NCBI GenBank assembly: GCA_018894105.1
Contig: CM032127.1
Span: 6,851,001 to 6,915,000, forward strand
Direction: 5' to 3'
From: Jacaranda mimosifolia
Taxonomy: Eukaryota > Streptophyta > Magnoliopsida > Lamiales > Bignoniaceae
DNA: 64,000 nucleotides
The notes below the pieces were generated by a model, which did not search any database, was not told where the DNA came from, and worked only from the letters and a program-made list of their open reading frames with translations. Shown one piece after another: positions 20,401-32,189 of the stretch. Within the stretch, counting starts at the first letter, position 1; every line of letters begins with the position of its first letter. The translations under genes and the position numbers were made by a program.

Positions 20401-20820
20401 ATCCAAAAAATTTCTTCCATCATGTAATACACCTAAAATAAACAAAAAAAAAAAAAACAAAAAAAAAAGGTGAACAATAAAATCAAATAAACAATAAACA
20501 CTTTGAATAATGAACTAAAGACGCACACAAAGAGATAGAAGAAAAAAAATGCTAGAACATGGGAATATTAATGAAATGATTTTTGAAATACTTTATATAT
20601 AGTAGCATAGGTGTAAATTAGTTATTAAAGATAAGAAAAAATCATGAAAGACTTGTCAAACTATAGAGTCAAATATTAAGAAAATTTTCATATATTGAAA
20701 GTAGAGATTGAAAAGATTTGTAGATAAAATGTAATTATTTTTTGAGATTAGAGATAAATAAAGAATAGTGTTCTAATAAAAAAAAATTATTTCAAAAAAT
20801 TAGATATCTTTAAAAGGAAT
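17466..20820. other. AT-rich intergenic DNA with a degenerate repeat, no gene
   Basis: Apart from the MITE at 17.6-18.0 kb this is extremely AT-rich sequence with A/T homopolymers and no coding signal on either strand. A phrase at about 18705, ACTAGCATTATCCCCGTGTT, resembles the ends of a common plant repeat. Similar degenerate text (GTACGTGCAATGAACGTACT) occurs at about 17120. Confidence 0.5.
17621..17972. repeat. MITE with TTTGGTT-type inverted ends (PIF/Harbinger-like)
   Basis: Ends GGACTTTATTTGGTTATGTT and, inverted, GGAATGTTTGGTTATGTTTT are flanked by CTA on both sides, consistent with a 3-bp duplication. The interior is AT-rich and non-coding. Superfamily is a guess from the 3-bp flank. 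Confidence 0.5.
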
Positions 20821-21310
20821 AAATAATATCAAATTTAATAACTAAAAATCAATTTTTAAATTTAATTAAAAAACTCAAAATTCTCAAAATTTAAAATTTG
20901 GTCAAAATTGCACAATTATGGGTTCCACACTGTTATCCTATATATAATAGTTTAGATATGTATAGAAGAGTTTTAACACATCTATAATATTATCTCATAA
21001 ATGATATGAAAGAAATAATATCAATTTCGATTCATCAACTGAAAACTCAAAAAAGAAATCCCTTATCTAATGAAGAATTTTCTTTTCAAATACAATACAT
21101 CCATATCAATTAGATACAAATAAGAATAAATATCTTTAAAAACGAAATAAATAATATCAAATTTAATAACCAACAATTAATGAATTTTTTTTAATTTAAT
21201 TAAAAAACTCAAAATTCTAAAAACTTGCCACTTGGCCAAAATTGCAATCAAAATTGAGTAACTGTGGATCCTACACCGTTGTGCTATATATAATGGTATA
21301 GATTATTATC
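20820..21310. repeat. Direct repeat pair in AT-rich DNA upstream of FLA copy 3
   Basis: About 20825-20960 and 21155-21305 are related copies. Both read AATAATATCAAATTTAATAA, then TTTAATTAAAAAACTCAAAA, then TGGTTCCACACTG- or TGGATCCTACACCG-like text and end CTATATATAATAG/GGTATAG..TAGAT. They are likely two ends or two copies of one repeat family. Non-coding. Confidence 0.5.
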
Positions 21311-21653
21311 TTAATTTATAAGAACAATATATTGATCATATGTATAGTTAGTTTATAAACAAGCTATGCATGAGCCACCACAACATTCTTTGAAGAAATT
21401 AAGGAATCAGTTGTCATAGTGGCATTACAAAATAAAATATATTTCTATAAAAAAAAAAATTCAAAACATTCAAATGCGAAATACAAAATTACAAACGCGA
21501 CTCTTTAATTCCCCCTAATAATAATGCAAAACTGTACTAATTTAAGATTTGACCATAATTAATTCCTTAATCTCTACTTGCACTTTCCATATCCTCTTAT
21601 CCTATACAAAATCTCCATTCCCCCAAAGTCTGACGAAAAGCTCTACTTCGATT

Positions 21654-22511
21654 TCAATGTGCTGCAAGGAAGGATGCCAAGGCCACTATCAAGCCAACTG
21701 ATACACCAGAAACCAGTGGTTTTCCGGCGGCACTTTTTGGCTCTTGGGAATTGTTTTCATCGGCGGCATCCGCAGGCTGTGCGTCGGGACTTGGACCAGA
21801 GGCGGGAGCATCGGCGGCTGAAGCATCAGCTGGGGCCGGGGCATCCGCCTCTGCGGCGGGAGCATCAGCAGCCACCTCTTCCTCTGGGCTTTCTGCTGGT
21901 GGAGGCACTTTCTCTGCTGGGGCTGGGGCGCTGGGTGGCGGCGGTGGCATCAATGGCCTCACCGTTCCGTCGATTCCGGGAGCAATAATGGGCTGAGAAA
22001 TGCTGAGGACGGAAATATTGTATGGCCGTGAAGCGACGGAGCCGAGAAGTCTGGAATCAAATGAAGCGCCAACCATTGCGGAGCCGAAGACAATGCCGCC
22101 TTCCTTATGGATGACTTTGAGGAAGCCTTGCTGATCGTCTGCGATCCCACTAGCCTGGTAGAGGGTGGTGATTATGGTCTTGTTCCTGACCTTGCTGAGT
22201 TTCAAGATGTCAAAATAATCGAGGATGATGTGGGTGCTCAGCATTCTCTTCTGGACATCCTCCGGTTTCCCAGAGATCTCGCCGAGGTGGCCGTTGGCAA
22301 GGGCGAGGACGGTGATGGTTCTACGGCTGTTGATCTCAGCGGGGAGGTGCGTCTGGGAGAGGAGGCCGTTGAACTCGCCGAAATCTGGGTATTGCTCCAG
22401 GAGTCGGGTGATGTTGAAGGCGGATGTGGTGGCGATGGAGGAGAGGAGAAGCACCGCTGAGATGAGGATTAGGGGGGCGGCGCCGGCGGAGGAGCTGGTG
22501 GAGGAACTCAT
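21654..22511 (-). CDS. Fasciclin-like arabinogalactan protein (FLA), copy 3
   Basis: Intronless 285-residue paralogue of the two FLA genes at 1.2 and 6.6 kb, more diverged. The order is signal peptide, one FAS1 domain (FNITRLLEQYPDFGEFN..., TITVLALANGHL, THIILDYFDILKLSKV, PYNISVLSISQPIIAPGID), a Pro/Ala-rich AGP segment longer than in copy 1, and a hydrophobic GPI tail ending SFLAAH. I set the start at the ATG at 22511. The outer ATG used by the other copies is ACG here (STAKM instead of MAKM), so translation must begin three codons later. Part of the extra length lies in the AGP segment. A plain TATA box sits at about 22635-22645 on the minus strand. No F-box relic is recognisable next to this copy. 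Confidence 0.92.
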   Translation of the reverse strand: MSSSTSSSAGAAPLILISAVLLLSSIATTSAFNITRLLEQYPDFGEFNGLLSQTHLPAEINSRRTITVLALANGHLGEISGKPEDVQKRMLSTHIILDYFDILKLSKVRNKTIITTLYQASGIADDQQGFLKVIHKEGGIVFGSAMVGASFDSRLLGSVASRPYNISVLSISQPIIAPGIDGTVRPLMPPPPPSAPAPAEKVPPPAESPEEEVAADAPAAEADAPAPADASAADAPASGPSPDAQPADAADENNSQEPKSAAGKPLVSGVSVGLIVALASFLAAH

Positions 22512-22631
22512 TTTTGCCGTAGATTGAAATATCAACCAAGCAAAAAAGAGCCTCCGGGGCTAAGCTTTTCCTCCGCAAACACCAAAACAATGTCGCTTAT
22601 TTGAGTGCAGTGATTTGGGATGAGTGGAGAT

Positions 22632-22645
22632 TGTGTATTTATATG
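22632..22645 (-). promoter_or_regulatory. TATA box of FLA copy 3
   Basis: On the minus strand CATATAAATACACAATCTCC lies about 125 bases upstream of the start codon. It is aligned with the (TA)n tracts of the other two FLA promoters. Confidence 0.6.
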
Positions 22646-22824
22646 CATATTGGAAGAGAAATGGATCCCAAGAAATGTGTGTGTTTGGGTGGAGAAGCCC
22701 TCCTTTTCCGCAGAGTTTGGATGGGTACTGTTGAATGAATGCATGGATTCCTACAAATTTGACTGACACCATTTTTTCGACCTACAGTTAGTTGTAGGCG
22801 TAGCCATGCATGCAAATCGACTGA

Positions 22825-23153
22825 AGGGCCCGTTTGGTTTCCTTTTCAAATGTCATTTTCACATTTTTTACTATTTTAAAATAAAAATAAAAATAAAATA
22901 TATTATTTTTTATACATTTTCACCCAACATTATTTTTATTTTTATTTTCAAAAAAATTCTCCAATAACTTTTATATTTTTCTTCCAATAACCTATATATC
23001 TTTTCTCTCTATTCCACTATTTCTATCTCCCTCCACTTACAACCTTTGAAAACCAATGTAATTATTACTTTTTCAATAATTCATCCAAATACAAACTCAT
23101 TTTCATTTCAAATTTAAGAAATAATGGAAATGAAAATGAAACCAAACATTGGC
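22825..23153. repeat. MITE with GTTTGGTTTC ends
   Basis: Ends GGCCCGTTTGGTTTCCTTTT and, inverted, GCCAATGTTTGGTTTCATTT enclose about 300 bp of AT-rich non-coding DNA. It is similar in kind to 17.6, 28.3 and 53.2 kb. Target-site duplication is not clear. Confidence 0.5.
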
Positions 23154-26100
23154 AAAGAAAATTTCAAATTCAAGATCTTATTTATAGTAGGCCTAAATAA
23201 AATCTGTCACAATTTGCGTATGAACATTATTAATATCATCAACTTATTACATGACAAATGAATATTTCATAATTTTGTGAGATTTGTTGAATAAGATTTC
23301 AATAAAGATTCTTTAACTTTCAATCGTGGTTTAGGTGTGTTTTGGGTTTTTATTTTAGTTCAAAGTTAATTGAAGAAAACTCAATAAATCATATAATAAG
23401 TAATTGAATAGTCAAGTGATTCAATAATATCATCATTACATTTATATTCAATAATATGAATATTCAAAATAATATGAATTCCGATAATTAATATTATATA
23501 TAGCCAATACCACACCTAGACTTATTTATAAATCTTTCTTTCTGTTTATTCATATTTCATAGACGCCCATTTAGCTGCGGCAGTTTAGTAGTAGGTTGGG
23601 CTTGGTTTTGGACCCAACTGGATTATGTTGGCCCAAGATTTTACGTATCAATGCAGAATTGGGCCTCAGTAAATTCAACACTCTGTTAATCTGTGCAGCA
23701 CTTGTCAAAATTAGTGTTTAAGCCCCATTTTAACTGATTAAAATGCTTTATTATTTCCCTATTCACTGATAGCTGACCACAGCTAACATAATAATTTGAG
23801 ACACCCTTAAAAGAAGAAATCTTTTGACGTGCTTTCGAGTGACGTGTGAAAAATGCTTTGTTTTTATTTTTTATAACTACAATTTATACAATGACTATCA
23901 TTTACAATTTATTTACTTTATATCTCATTATTATCATTTTATCATAATTTTTTTATTTTTATTTAGGTAAAAATTTGAATATGTGCATTGAGATTATTAA
24001 AAAATTAGCATTATATGGAAAAATGAATGACGTGCATAAAATCATCTCATTTTTATTTTTAAATTCTCATAACTACAATCATTATACAATAACTAACTTT
24101 TTATTTTTATTTATGTGAAGATATAAATAAATATATTAAAATTATCAAAATAAAACAGTATTACGAGATAAATAAATATTATTATTTATTATACATATAA
24201 AAATTTTAGTATGCGTAGAGTGCACCAAAATTTTATAGTGTTTATAATTTGCCAGCACATAGAGGGTACTTAGGGGGTGCACTCACTTGTGCTCATCAAT
24301 ATTTTGGTCTGCAGACTCAGCTCTCAGCATATGCCATTATACTTGTAGGGATGATACTTTTCTTTTAAACAGCTGTCGGTGAACTGTCCTTTCCCTTCCT
24401 TTATCTATTTAAAAAACAAAAAAAATCAATTTTTTGGTAGTATCATGATCATCCAAGAAAAAATTACGTGGGCCAAATTATTCAGAATAAATAAAAAGAA
24501 TGAATTTTTTTTATCTAATTATTATTAATTGATGTCAATAAGAAGTGTCAAGAAAATTTCAAATTTAATGTGATTGGAGTTGATTCAATTATTTGAATGA
24601 TCTGACATGTTGAGTGCTCAAAATTAGATGATCATAATGGATTTTGGGTTTAAATTTGAAACCAAGTACAATTTGATTGCTATATAATTTGATAGTTCTA
24701 GTGCTCGAAACTAGACAATCAAAATGAATTTGGGTTTTAAATATGAAATCAAACACAATAAAAAATGTAGATGGTTCAATAAAAATTACCTTAGATTTAA
24801 GTAAATAGCAGTGGAATAGTCTAAAAGATGTGTTGAGAAATAATACATAATATATATGTAACGCCATGTAGTTAGAGTATTTATACGAGTATGTTAAGAT
24901 GAATCTATTCCGTTCAACTTATGTGAATGATTATATGATAATGTCACATGATTTCGTTAGAAGGTCCAAATTGCAAGTTCAAATTTGTTTGTTTGAATAA
25001 AAAGAGGATTTTTTGAAGTGTTTGAAAATTGTATCTTTATTCAAAGGGCAAATGGGGTCTTTAGCCCTTTCCCATCATCATAATGCATTCTCAAAAAAAC
25101 TAAATAAAACGTGTTACACCGACGCTGCCAAAATTTTTAATTCTCACTTTATAGTTGCCAGTGATAATCATTATAATCAAAATTTATCAAGACAAATAAA
25201 GTTCAACAAAAAGGGTACGTAGGACCAAACAACTAACATAATTCCTCCACAAAAGTTAATGGCCTTCTCTTTATTTATTTAAAAAATTGGGCGTTATCTT
25301 TGTCCCTCTCCACTAATGGACCTTATTAATTAATTCGGATTAATCAATATATACTTCCCATTTAATTTGCCTTCACCCAAATAAAATAATACAAATATGT
25401 TATGCTACCCCATTTCACGTGCTAGATTTACCAACTCGACCCAACAACTTATTGTTACTTTTTTCCTTCCTTAAATTATTTCCCTTCATTTATTACTTAT
25501 TAAGGCCGAAAAAATAGAATATTAAAAATAAAAATGGAACTGCTAGAGTTTAATTTCAATATTTACTACCCCCCCCCCCCCCCCCCCGCCATTTCTTTTT
25601 TGGCACATAACATACATACATATACACATTCTTGGCCGCCACGTATTATTTAGTACGTGATCACAAATCACATCACATTTTAGGACAAATATAATACTCA
25701 AAAGATAGAAAAAAAAAAAATTACATAGGTATATGTGGCTCAACAAAATCCTTCTACATCTATGGGAATTCTCTTTATTTCATTACAAAAATAATTTATA
25801 ATACATGATTATAAACCTTAAATTTGATATATCCAAACTTAAAAATAAAAAAACTCCATATACAACAACTATCAAAGTTACCAAAAAATGCTCTCCAACT
25901 CCTTTGTATTGCTGCACTCATAATTTCAAATAATTATCCGATGAGTATTATGACCGTCATCTAAATAATCAATAAACAATCATATTTATAAAAGTAAATT
26001 ATTCAACTATTTCTTCTAAAATTAAAATGTGTAATATAAAAAATACTAATTTTATAATACAAAAATAGATAGCATCAAATCTTTAAAGACTAAGAAGTCT

Positions 26101-28340
26101 AGACAAATTTAATTTTCAAATAATTGAATCAAATCCCAACACAAATATATATGTAGAGACTTTTCTTATTAGCTAGGAGACTACTAATGAAAATGGCCCC
26201 AAAGATTTTGAACCCAATTTCTGTAGTGATAAAACTATGAGAGCACAAATTTTTACTCATTGATAAGACTATTGATTCTCACGATCTATGTATATATGTA
26301 TGTAGACATATATGCACACTATTGTGTGTGTATATTTGTGTCCATGAACAAGGGACCGTCCAACATAGCTAATGGGAATATGTCGGCTTCATTAAATTGA
26401 TGTTAGAATGAGATATTTGCGTGGGTTCTCTCTTTAGTAAAATTAAAATATGTAAAAAGAAAAAAAAAATTATTATTAATTACACATTAATTGTAGTGAA
26501 AATTAATTATATGAGCATTTATATTGATTGTAGTGAAGATTAATTATATAAGTATTTACTTTAAATTTAGTTAAATTAATTTTGTAACTAAAATAAAATG
26601 AATTTGTCATGGCTGATGTTCTAATTTTTTATACTAATACCTATCCATATATAAATAATTAATTTTTTTAATTATATTATAAAATCACTAATTTCATTTA
26701 AAAGTATTAAAAAGACAATAAAAATTTTAAAAAAAAAATCATCATTATAATTCAAAGTTTACATTTTATAGTTGTCCACGCCAAGGTGCGATTTTATGTA
26801 ATTTGAAATTGTTGAAGGTAGATAGTTGGCATCTTTGATGTCATTAAGATTTTATTAACTTAAAAAGCTTGTAAAATTAAATAAGCAAGTGGTCCTTTCC
26901 AAATTGATCCTTAATAACAATATGGCAGCAGGACTATAAGTTGGACCATGCATGATGCATGATGTATGCTTTAATTAGAAGATGGATGGTTACTATCTTC
27001 TTGGTCTTGGATGTCACTTTAGCATTAGCACTGTATGGGTGTGGCAATATTAATTACATCACCAAACAACAACTGATATTTTGTTTTTTTTTATAATTAA
27101 TACCTAAGTTGCAAATTGTATTATTTTTTAATAATTTTCTTGTTGGGTTGTTAATTTTAGATTCTATAAATTAGCCTAAACCAAGCATGCACAAGCAAAA
27201 CCGGTGGAATGTTATCTTCATAATTTAAGTATAAGTTTATTTATTTGGTCTTTTGGGTCTTTTATCTTATGTTAGAGAGTAGAGCATGTTAGAAAAATTG
27301 AGGAAGTTGGGATACTACCAAAAACTATTGTGAAATTAATTTTGTAATAAATGCAACTTTTTAAATTATAAGTAACAAATATTATTAATTATCTATTTGT
27401 AGTCTTATATATTAAAAGTGTAACAGATTAGTTATGCATTATATGAAAAATTAATATATATATATATATATATAGAAAAAGAAAAATTAGTACCTACAAA
27501 TTAATTGTAGCGATGATAATTATGAGAATGTCTATTTTGAATTTGATTAAATTAATTTCATAATTAAAATTACAAATTTTGAATATTTATTATGAATTGA
27601 TAGCAACTAAAATGCTCTAATTACTCTCTCTCTCTTTTTTCTTTTTCTTTTTATAATGGGACAATTCATGAATTGTACATTTTTTTCACGTTGAAGTAAA
27701 TTTGTTCACACGAGTGTCAACGAAGACACTACTGACTGGATATGACTTTTCATGTATAAAGGGCAATTTTGAAAATAATCGACTATTGATCTTCGATAAA
27801 TAAGTTATTCCTACGAAGATCTGTAGGAATGTCATTTCATCTACTGTAGCTTGAGATTGACATTTACACGTTCTTGGCTTGTGTACTATGGCCATAGGCA
27901 GCCCCCAGCCCCCACCAACCCCCAACGCCGACCAGCACCCCCCACCCAAAACCAACAAAAACAAAAAAACAAAAAAATAATAATAAGAAAAGAAAAGGCA
28001 TGAATATATTATGTCGTTAAAGTAAATTTCTTGTACATAAAGAGCAAATACCTAAAGTTATTAATTACTGCCTAATATGATCATCATCATTGCGTGGCAT
28101 TAGACATAAAGCTACACATTATGATGTAAAGGATCAGTGCAGAGGACTGCAGGATCATTTGAATAAAAATTTAGAGTTTTTTTTTTTCTTTAACATGCAC
28201 TTTATGGTCCCTCCTTTGTTTTGATTGCAAGCTCCTTGCCCAAACAGGAGTTAAATTTAATCATTTACTTATAGAAAGAAATTGAGATTAAAGAAGAGGT
28301 ACAAGTGTTTTTATAGCATAAAGTTTTTTAGAGAATAACA
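23154..28340. other. AT-rich intergenic DNA, no supported gene
   Basis: No coding sequence that I can support. Contents: a degenerate repeat at about 23930-24240 related to that at 16980-17140; a roughly 84-bp tandem duplication at 24616-24757; a run of 21 C at 25567-25587; two related AT-rich blocks at about 26480-26610 and 27480-27610 sharing ATTAATTGTAG and TTAAATTAATTT; and a C-rich stretch at 27899-27952 (G-rich on the minus strand). Confidence 0.5.
24616..24757. repeat. Diverged tandem duplication, about 84-bp unit
   Basis: GTGCTCAAAATTAGATGATC and GTGCTCGAAACTAGACAATC begin two consecutive related units. Each continues with TTTGGGTTTAAAT- or TTTGGGTTTTAAAT-like text and GAAACCAA/GAAATCAAA. 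Confidence 0.5.
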
Positions 28341-28733
28341 GGGTGTTTGATTTCATTTCCAAGCACCCTTTTCATTTTTATGTGGGAATGAAAATTAAAA
28401 ATATATATTTTCTTATAATTTTTTTAAGAAAAAGTATATATTTTTGTCCCAAAATTCATTTCTAAACTTACCATATCATTCTATTACACATCAATCAAAT
28501 TCAAATTTAATTTGACATAAAATTACCTATTATTATTTTTAAATTAATAAAATAGACATATATTTTACAAAATAAATGTTTTTAAATATAAAAAAATAAA
28601 TTAACCTATTTTTCAATTCTACAATCTATTATAATTATTATTTTTCAATATTTTATTTAAATACATCTCAATTTTTATTTAATTAATTTTTTAATTTTTA
28701 AAAATGATTTTTGAAAATAAAACCAAACGGACG
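28341..28733. repeat. MITE with GTTTGATTTCATTTCC ends
   Basis: The left end GGGTGTTTGATTTCATTTCC and inverted right end GTCCGTTTGGTTTTATTTTC enclose AT-rich, non-coding DNA. It is a probable relative of the elements at 22.8 and 17.6 kb. Confidence 0.45.
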
Positions 28734-29583
28734 GGCTGTAAACTTTTCTCTAGTAGGAGGTGAAGCTCATCTTGAGCATAGGGATCTGCCTTCTACTTTA
28801 TTTATTTTCACCTCATCCACTTATTACATTCTCAAAATCATGTCTGCTTTCTAGATAAATGGGACATTTTCTGTCTTTTTGTTATGCACAAAAGTTTCTT
28901 GTTCTGTATATATTTTCTATGCTCTCAATAATTGATGGTCAACACTTGATAGATACCTTCTTCTGCCATTAAACACTCAAGAAACAGAGTGGTCAACTAC
29001 TGCATATATTTTTTACAACAGACCATGTTAATGTGTTTTTTTATATATTTTGATTGTTGAGGCTTCCTTTTTTGGTTGTTGTTGTTTTTCCTTTTTTCTT
29101 TCTTTTTTGTTTTCTTGAGCTTCAAATTCACCAACATAAAGTTATGGGTTTTTTTTTTTTTTTTTTAAAAAATCTGGTAAAAATGAATAATGTAAGCCAA
29201 AGTTTTACTGCTCTGGCGGATGGTATATACCTTTCTCTATGATGTTGCCTTGCTTTGTGTGATGTTTCCCCGGGGTAGCGTTTGAGAGTGTGCAAAGAAT
29301 ATTGTTAAAAAACAAATTCTTTATTTTGACTCTTTTCTTTGCTGGGACTTTTGCTGTGAAGCTAAAAGCTATTTAATGAGTGCTTGGGAGTTGTTCATTG
29401 GTGAAAACTTTAGCCCATTGTGCTTTCTTCTCTAATGGGTAGTGTGAAGTTCTTGATTTTGAGATGTGGGCTATAAAGATTTTCCTGAAATAATTAAAGT
29501 TGCTAACTTTTTAGCTGGTTCTTGGATTTTGGGTTGTTTTCTCTTTGCCTTGCAGGGTGAAAAATTTTTCCACCAAGGAGAAA

Positions 29584-32189
29584 ATGGCTCCAAGATTGAA
29601 TCTTTTTGACTGGTGGGCTAGAGACACCCCAACAGGAACTCCAGTGATAGTGAAAATGGAGAACCCCAATTTCTCCATTGTGGAAATTGATGGCCCTGAT
29701 GCTGCATTCAAGCCAGTGCAGAAGAGCCGGCTCAAGAATGTCAAGCAAGTTAGATGGATTCTTCTTCTCAAGGCTAACCGAGCCGTCGGCTGTGTGGCTT
29801 GGCTTGCAACCATTTTGTGGGCTCTTCTTGGAACCATCAAGAGGAGGTTGATTCTAAGACAAGGAGTGGCTCTTGCAAGTGAGAAGCTTGGAAAGGGTAA
29901 ATTAATGTTGAAAATCATCAAAGCCCTTTTAGTGATTTCGTTGGCAATTCTGGCCTTTGAGGTTGCTGCTTACTTCAAAGGTTGGCATTATTTTGACAAC
30001 CCAAATTTGTACATTCCCCACACTTCAGACATTCAAGGATTGTTCCACCTAGTTTATGTTGCTTGGTTGGAGTTCCGGGCACAATACATTGCACCATTTG
30101 TTCAATCTCTTTCCATATTCTGTGTTGTTCTGTTCATAATCCAGTCTTTGGATCGCCTGCTTCTTTGCTTGGGTTGCTTATATATCAAGCTGAAGAAGAT
30201 CAAACCTAGAGTTACTGAAGATCCATTTCACCCGGATGATCCCGAACGAGCACTTGACAATTATCCCATGGTTCTTGTCCAAATTCCCATGTGTAATGAA
30301 AGGGAGGTATGAACTTTTTTTCTTCCAATTTCTCTTCAAAATATTGGATTGCTTGTTCATTTGAGTTTTTGCATTGTTTTTAGACAATGTTTCCTGCAAC
30401 TTACTACTATTGCAATTTCTCAAAATGACAGAATGGTTACTTATGACAAGAAAAAGCCAACAAATTCACTGAGTAATTCTAAGTTAAATGATCATAATAA
30501 TGTAAAAATGATGTATGTGTACATGTGTTTTCTGAATAACTTTACTTTCTGTTAAACGTTAATGAAATTTCTGCACTGTTTCTTTCACAAAGGTGTATGA
30601 GCTGTCCATCTCTGCTGTCTGTCAACTTGACTGGCCGAAAGAACGTCTGTTGATTCAAGTTCTTGATGATTCTGATGATGAGAGCATCCGATGGCTGATT
30701 AAGACTGAGGTCTCCAAGTGGAGCCAAAAGGGAATTAACATAATTTATCGGCATCGTTTGGTTAGGACTGGTTATAAAGCTGGGAATCTCAAGTCGGCAA
30801 TGGGCTGCGATTATGTGAAGGATTATGAATTCGTTGCTATATTCGATGCAGATTTTCAGCCAACCCCAGATTTTCTCAAGCAGACAGTTCCACATTTCAA
30901 GGTGTCATACTGGTCCTCAATCTTTGAACAAAATCACAGTTATATATCATTACTGACAGACATTCTTTTTCCTGCAGGACAATCCTGAATTAGGATTGGT
31001 TCAGGCTAGGTGGGCATTTGTTAACAAGGACGAAAACTTGTTAACGCGTCTCCAGAACATCAACTTATGTTTTCATTTTGAGGTAGAACAGCAGGTTAAT
31101 GGGGTATTCTTGAACTTTTTTGGTTTTAATGGAACTGCTGGTGTTTGGAGGATCAAAGCATTGGAAGATTCTGGAGGGTGGCTCGAACGGACTACTGTTG
31201 AGGATATGGACATTGCTGTTCGTGCACATCTCAACGGTTGGAAGTTCATATATCTAAACGACGTCAAGGTATGAAGTACAAAATTGTTATAGTAATTTCA
31301 ACTCTCAAATATTCAATACAAATGAGATCCTTATTATGTATAAATTAGGTCCTATGTGAAGTTCCTGAGTCTTTCGAAGCTTATAGGAAGCAACAACATC
31401 GGTGGCATTCTGGTCCTATGCAGCTTTTCCGGCTGTGCCTGCCGGCTGTGCTAAGATCAAAGGTACATTTGGTGGTCACTCTATCTTCTTAGATAACAAT
31501 AAGATGAGGGCCTAACAGTCCTATGATGTCTAAACTTCTTGCAGATATCCATATGGAAGAAAGCAAACTTGATATTTCTCTTCTTTTTGTTGAGAAAACT
31601 CATCCTTCCCTTCTATTCTTTCACATTATTCTGCATAATTCTTCCTTTAACCATGTTTATCCCGGAAGCCGAGCTGCCTATGTGGGTTATTTGCTACATC
31701 CCGGTTCTCATGACATTCCTCAACATACTCCCTGCACCTAAATCCATTCCTTTCATTGCTCCCTACCTTCTATTTGAAAACACTATGTCTGTCACCAAAT
31801 TCAATGCAATGGTCTCCGGATTGTTCCAACTAGGCAGCTCGTATGAGTGGATCGTGACCAAAAAGGCTGGCCGGTCTTCAGAATCCGACCTGCTTGCTGC
31901 TGCTGACAGGGATATGAAAGCACTGATTCCACCACAGATTGCCAGGGGAGCTTCTGAAAATGGTCTTTCTGATCTCAGTCTATTGAAGGAACAAAAAGAA
32001 CAAAAGATCAAATCAGTCAAGAAAACTAACAAGATATACAGAAAAGAGCTAGCTCTTGCTTTTCTCTTGTTAACAGCTTCAGTCAGAAGCCTTTTATCAG
32101 CTCATGGACTCCACTTTTACTTTCTGCTTTTCCAAGGAATCACTTTCGTTCTGGTTGGTCTTGATTTGATCGGAGAGCAAATTAGTTAA
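29584..32189 (+). CDS. CSLC12: CSLC-type xyloglucan beta-1,4-glucan synthase, five exons
   Basis: Exons 29584-30306, 30593-30901, 30978-31268, 31349-31462 and 31545-32189, all GT..AG with in-phase joins, give about 693 residues, the usual CSLC length. The enzyme is a Golgi membrane GT2 glycosyltransferase that polymerises the beta-1,4-glucan backbone of xyloglucan from UDP-glucose. N-terminal transmembrane segments (about 90-110 and 185-205) precede the GT2 core. The core carries [17 protein letters not shown] (DxD), [11 protein letters not shown] (TED) and [12 protein letters not shown] (QxxRW, exons 3-4). C-terminal membrane helices follow ([19 protein letters not shown], the [10 protein letters not shown] loop, two late helices). 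The N-terminus [11 protein letters not shown]...[16 protein letters not shown] is of the CSLC12/CSLC5 type; the exact orthologue number is my best guess. The start ATG closely follows a pyrimidine/CTTGCAG tract ending at 29555, which may be the end of a 5'UTR intron. Converges with the CNGC gene. Confidence 0.93.

Noticed and set aside
21751..22460. Plus-strand Ala/Gly-rich open frames over FLA copy 3
   Set aside because: Antisense of the AGP repeat and FAS1 domain; low complexity and no start context.
24589..24867. Minus-strand 92-residue open frame
   Set aside because: Falls on a diverged tandem repeat; the apparent internal protein repeat simply reflects that DNA duplication.
27686..27964. 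Minus-strand open frame starting in a Gly/Trp-rich stretch
   Set aside because: Start is produced by the C-rich tract at 27.9 kb; no domain.
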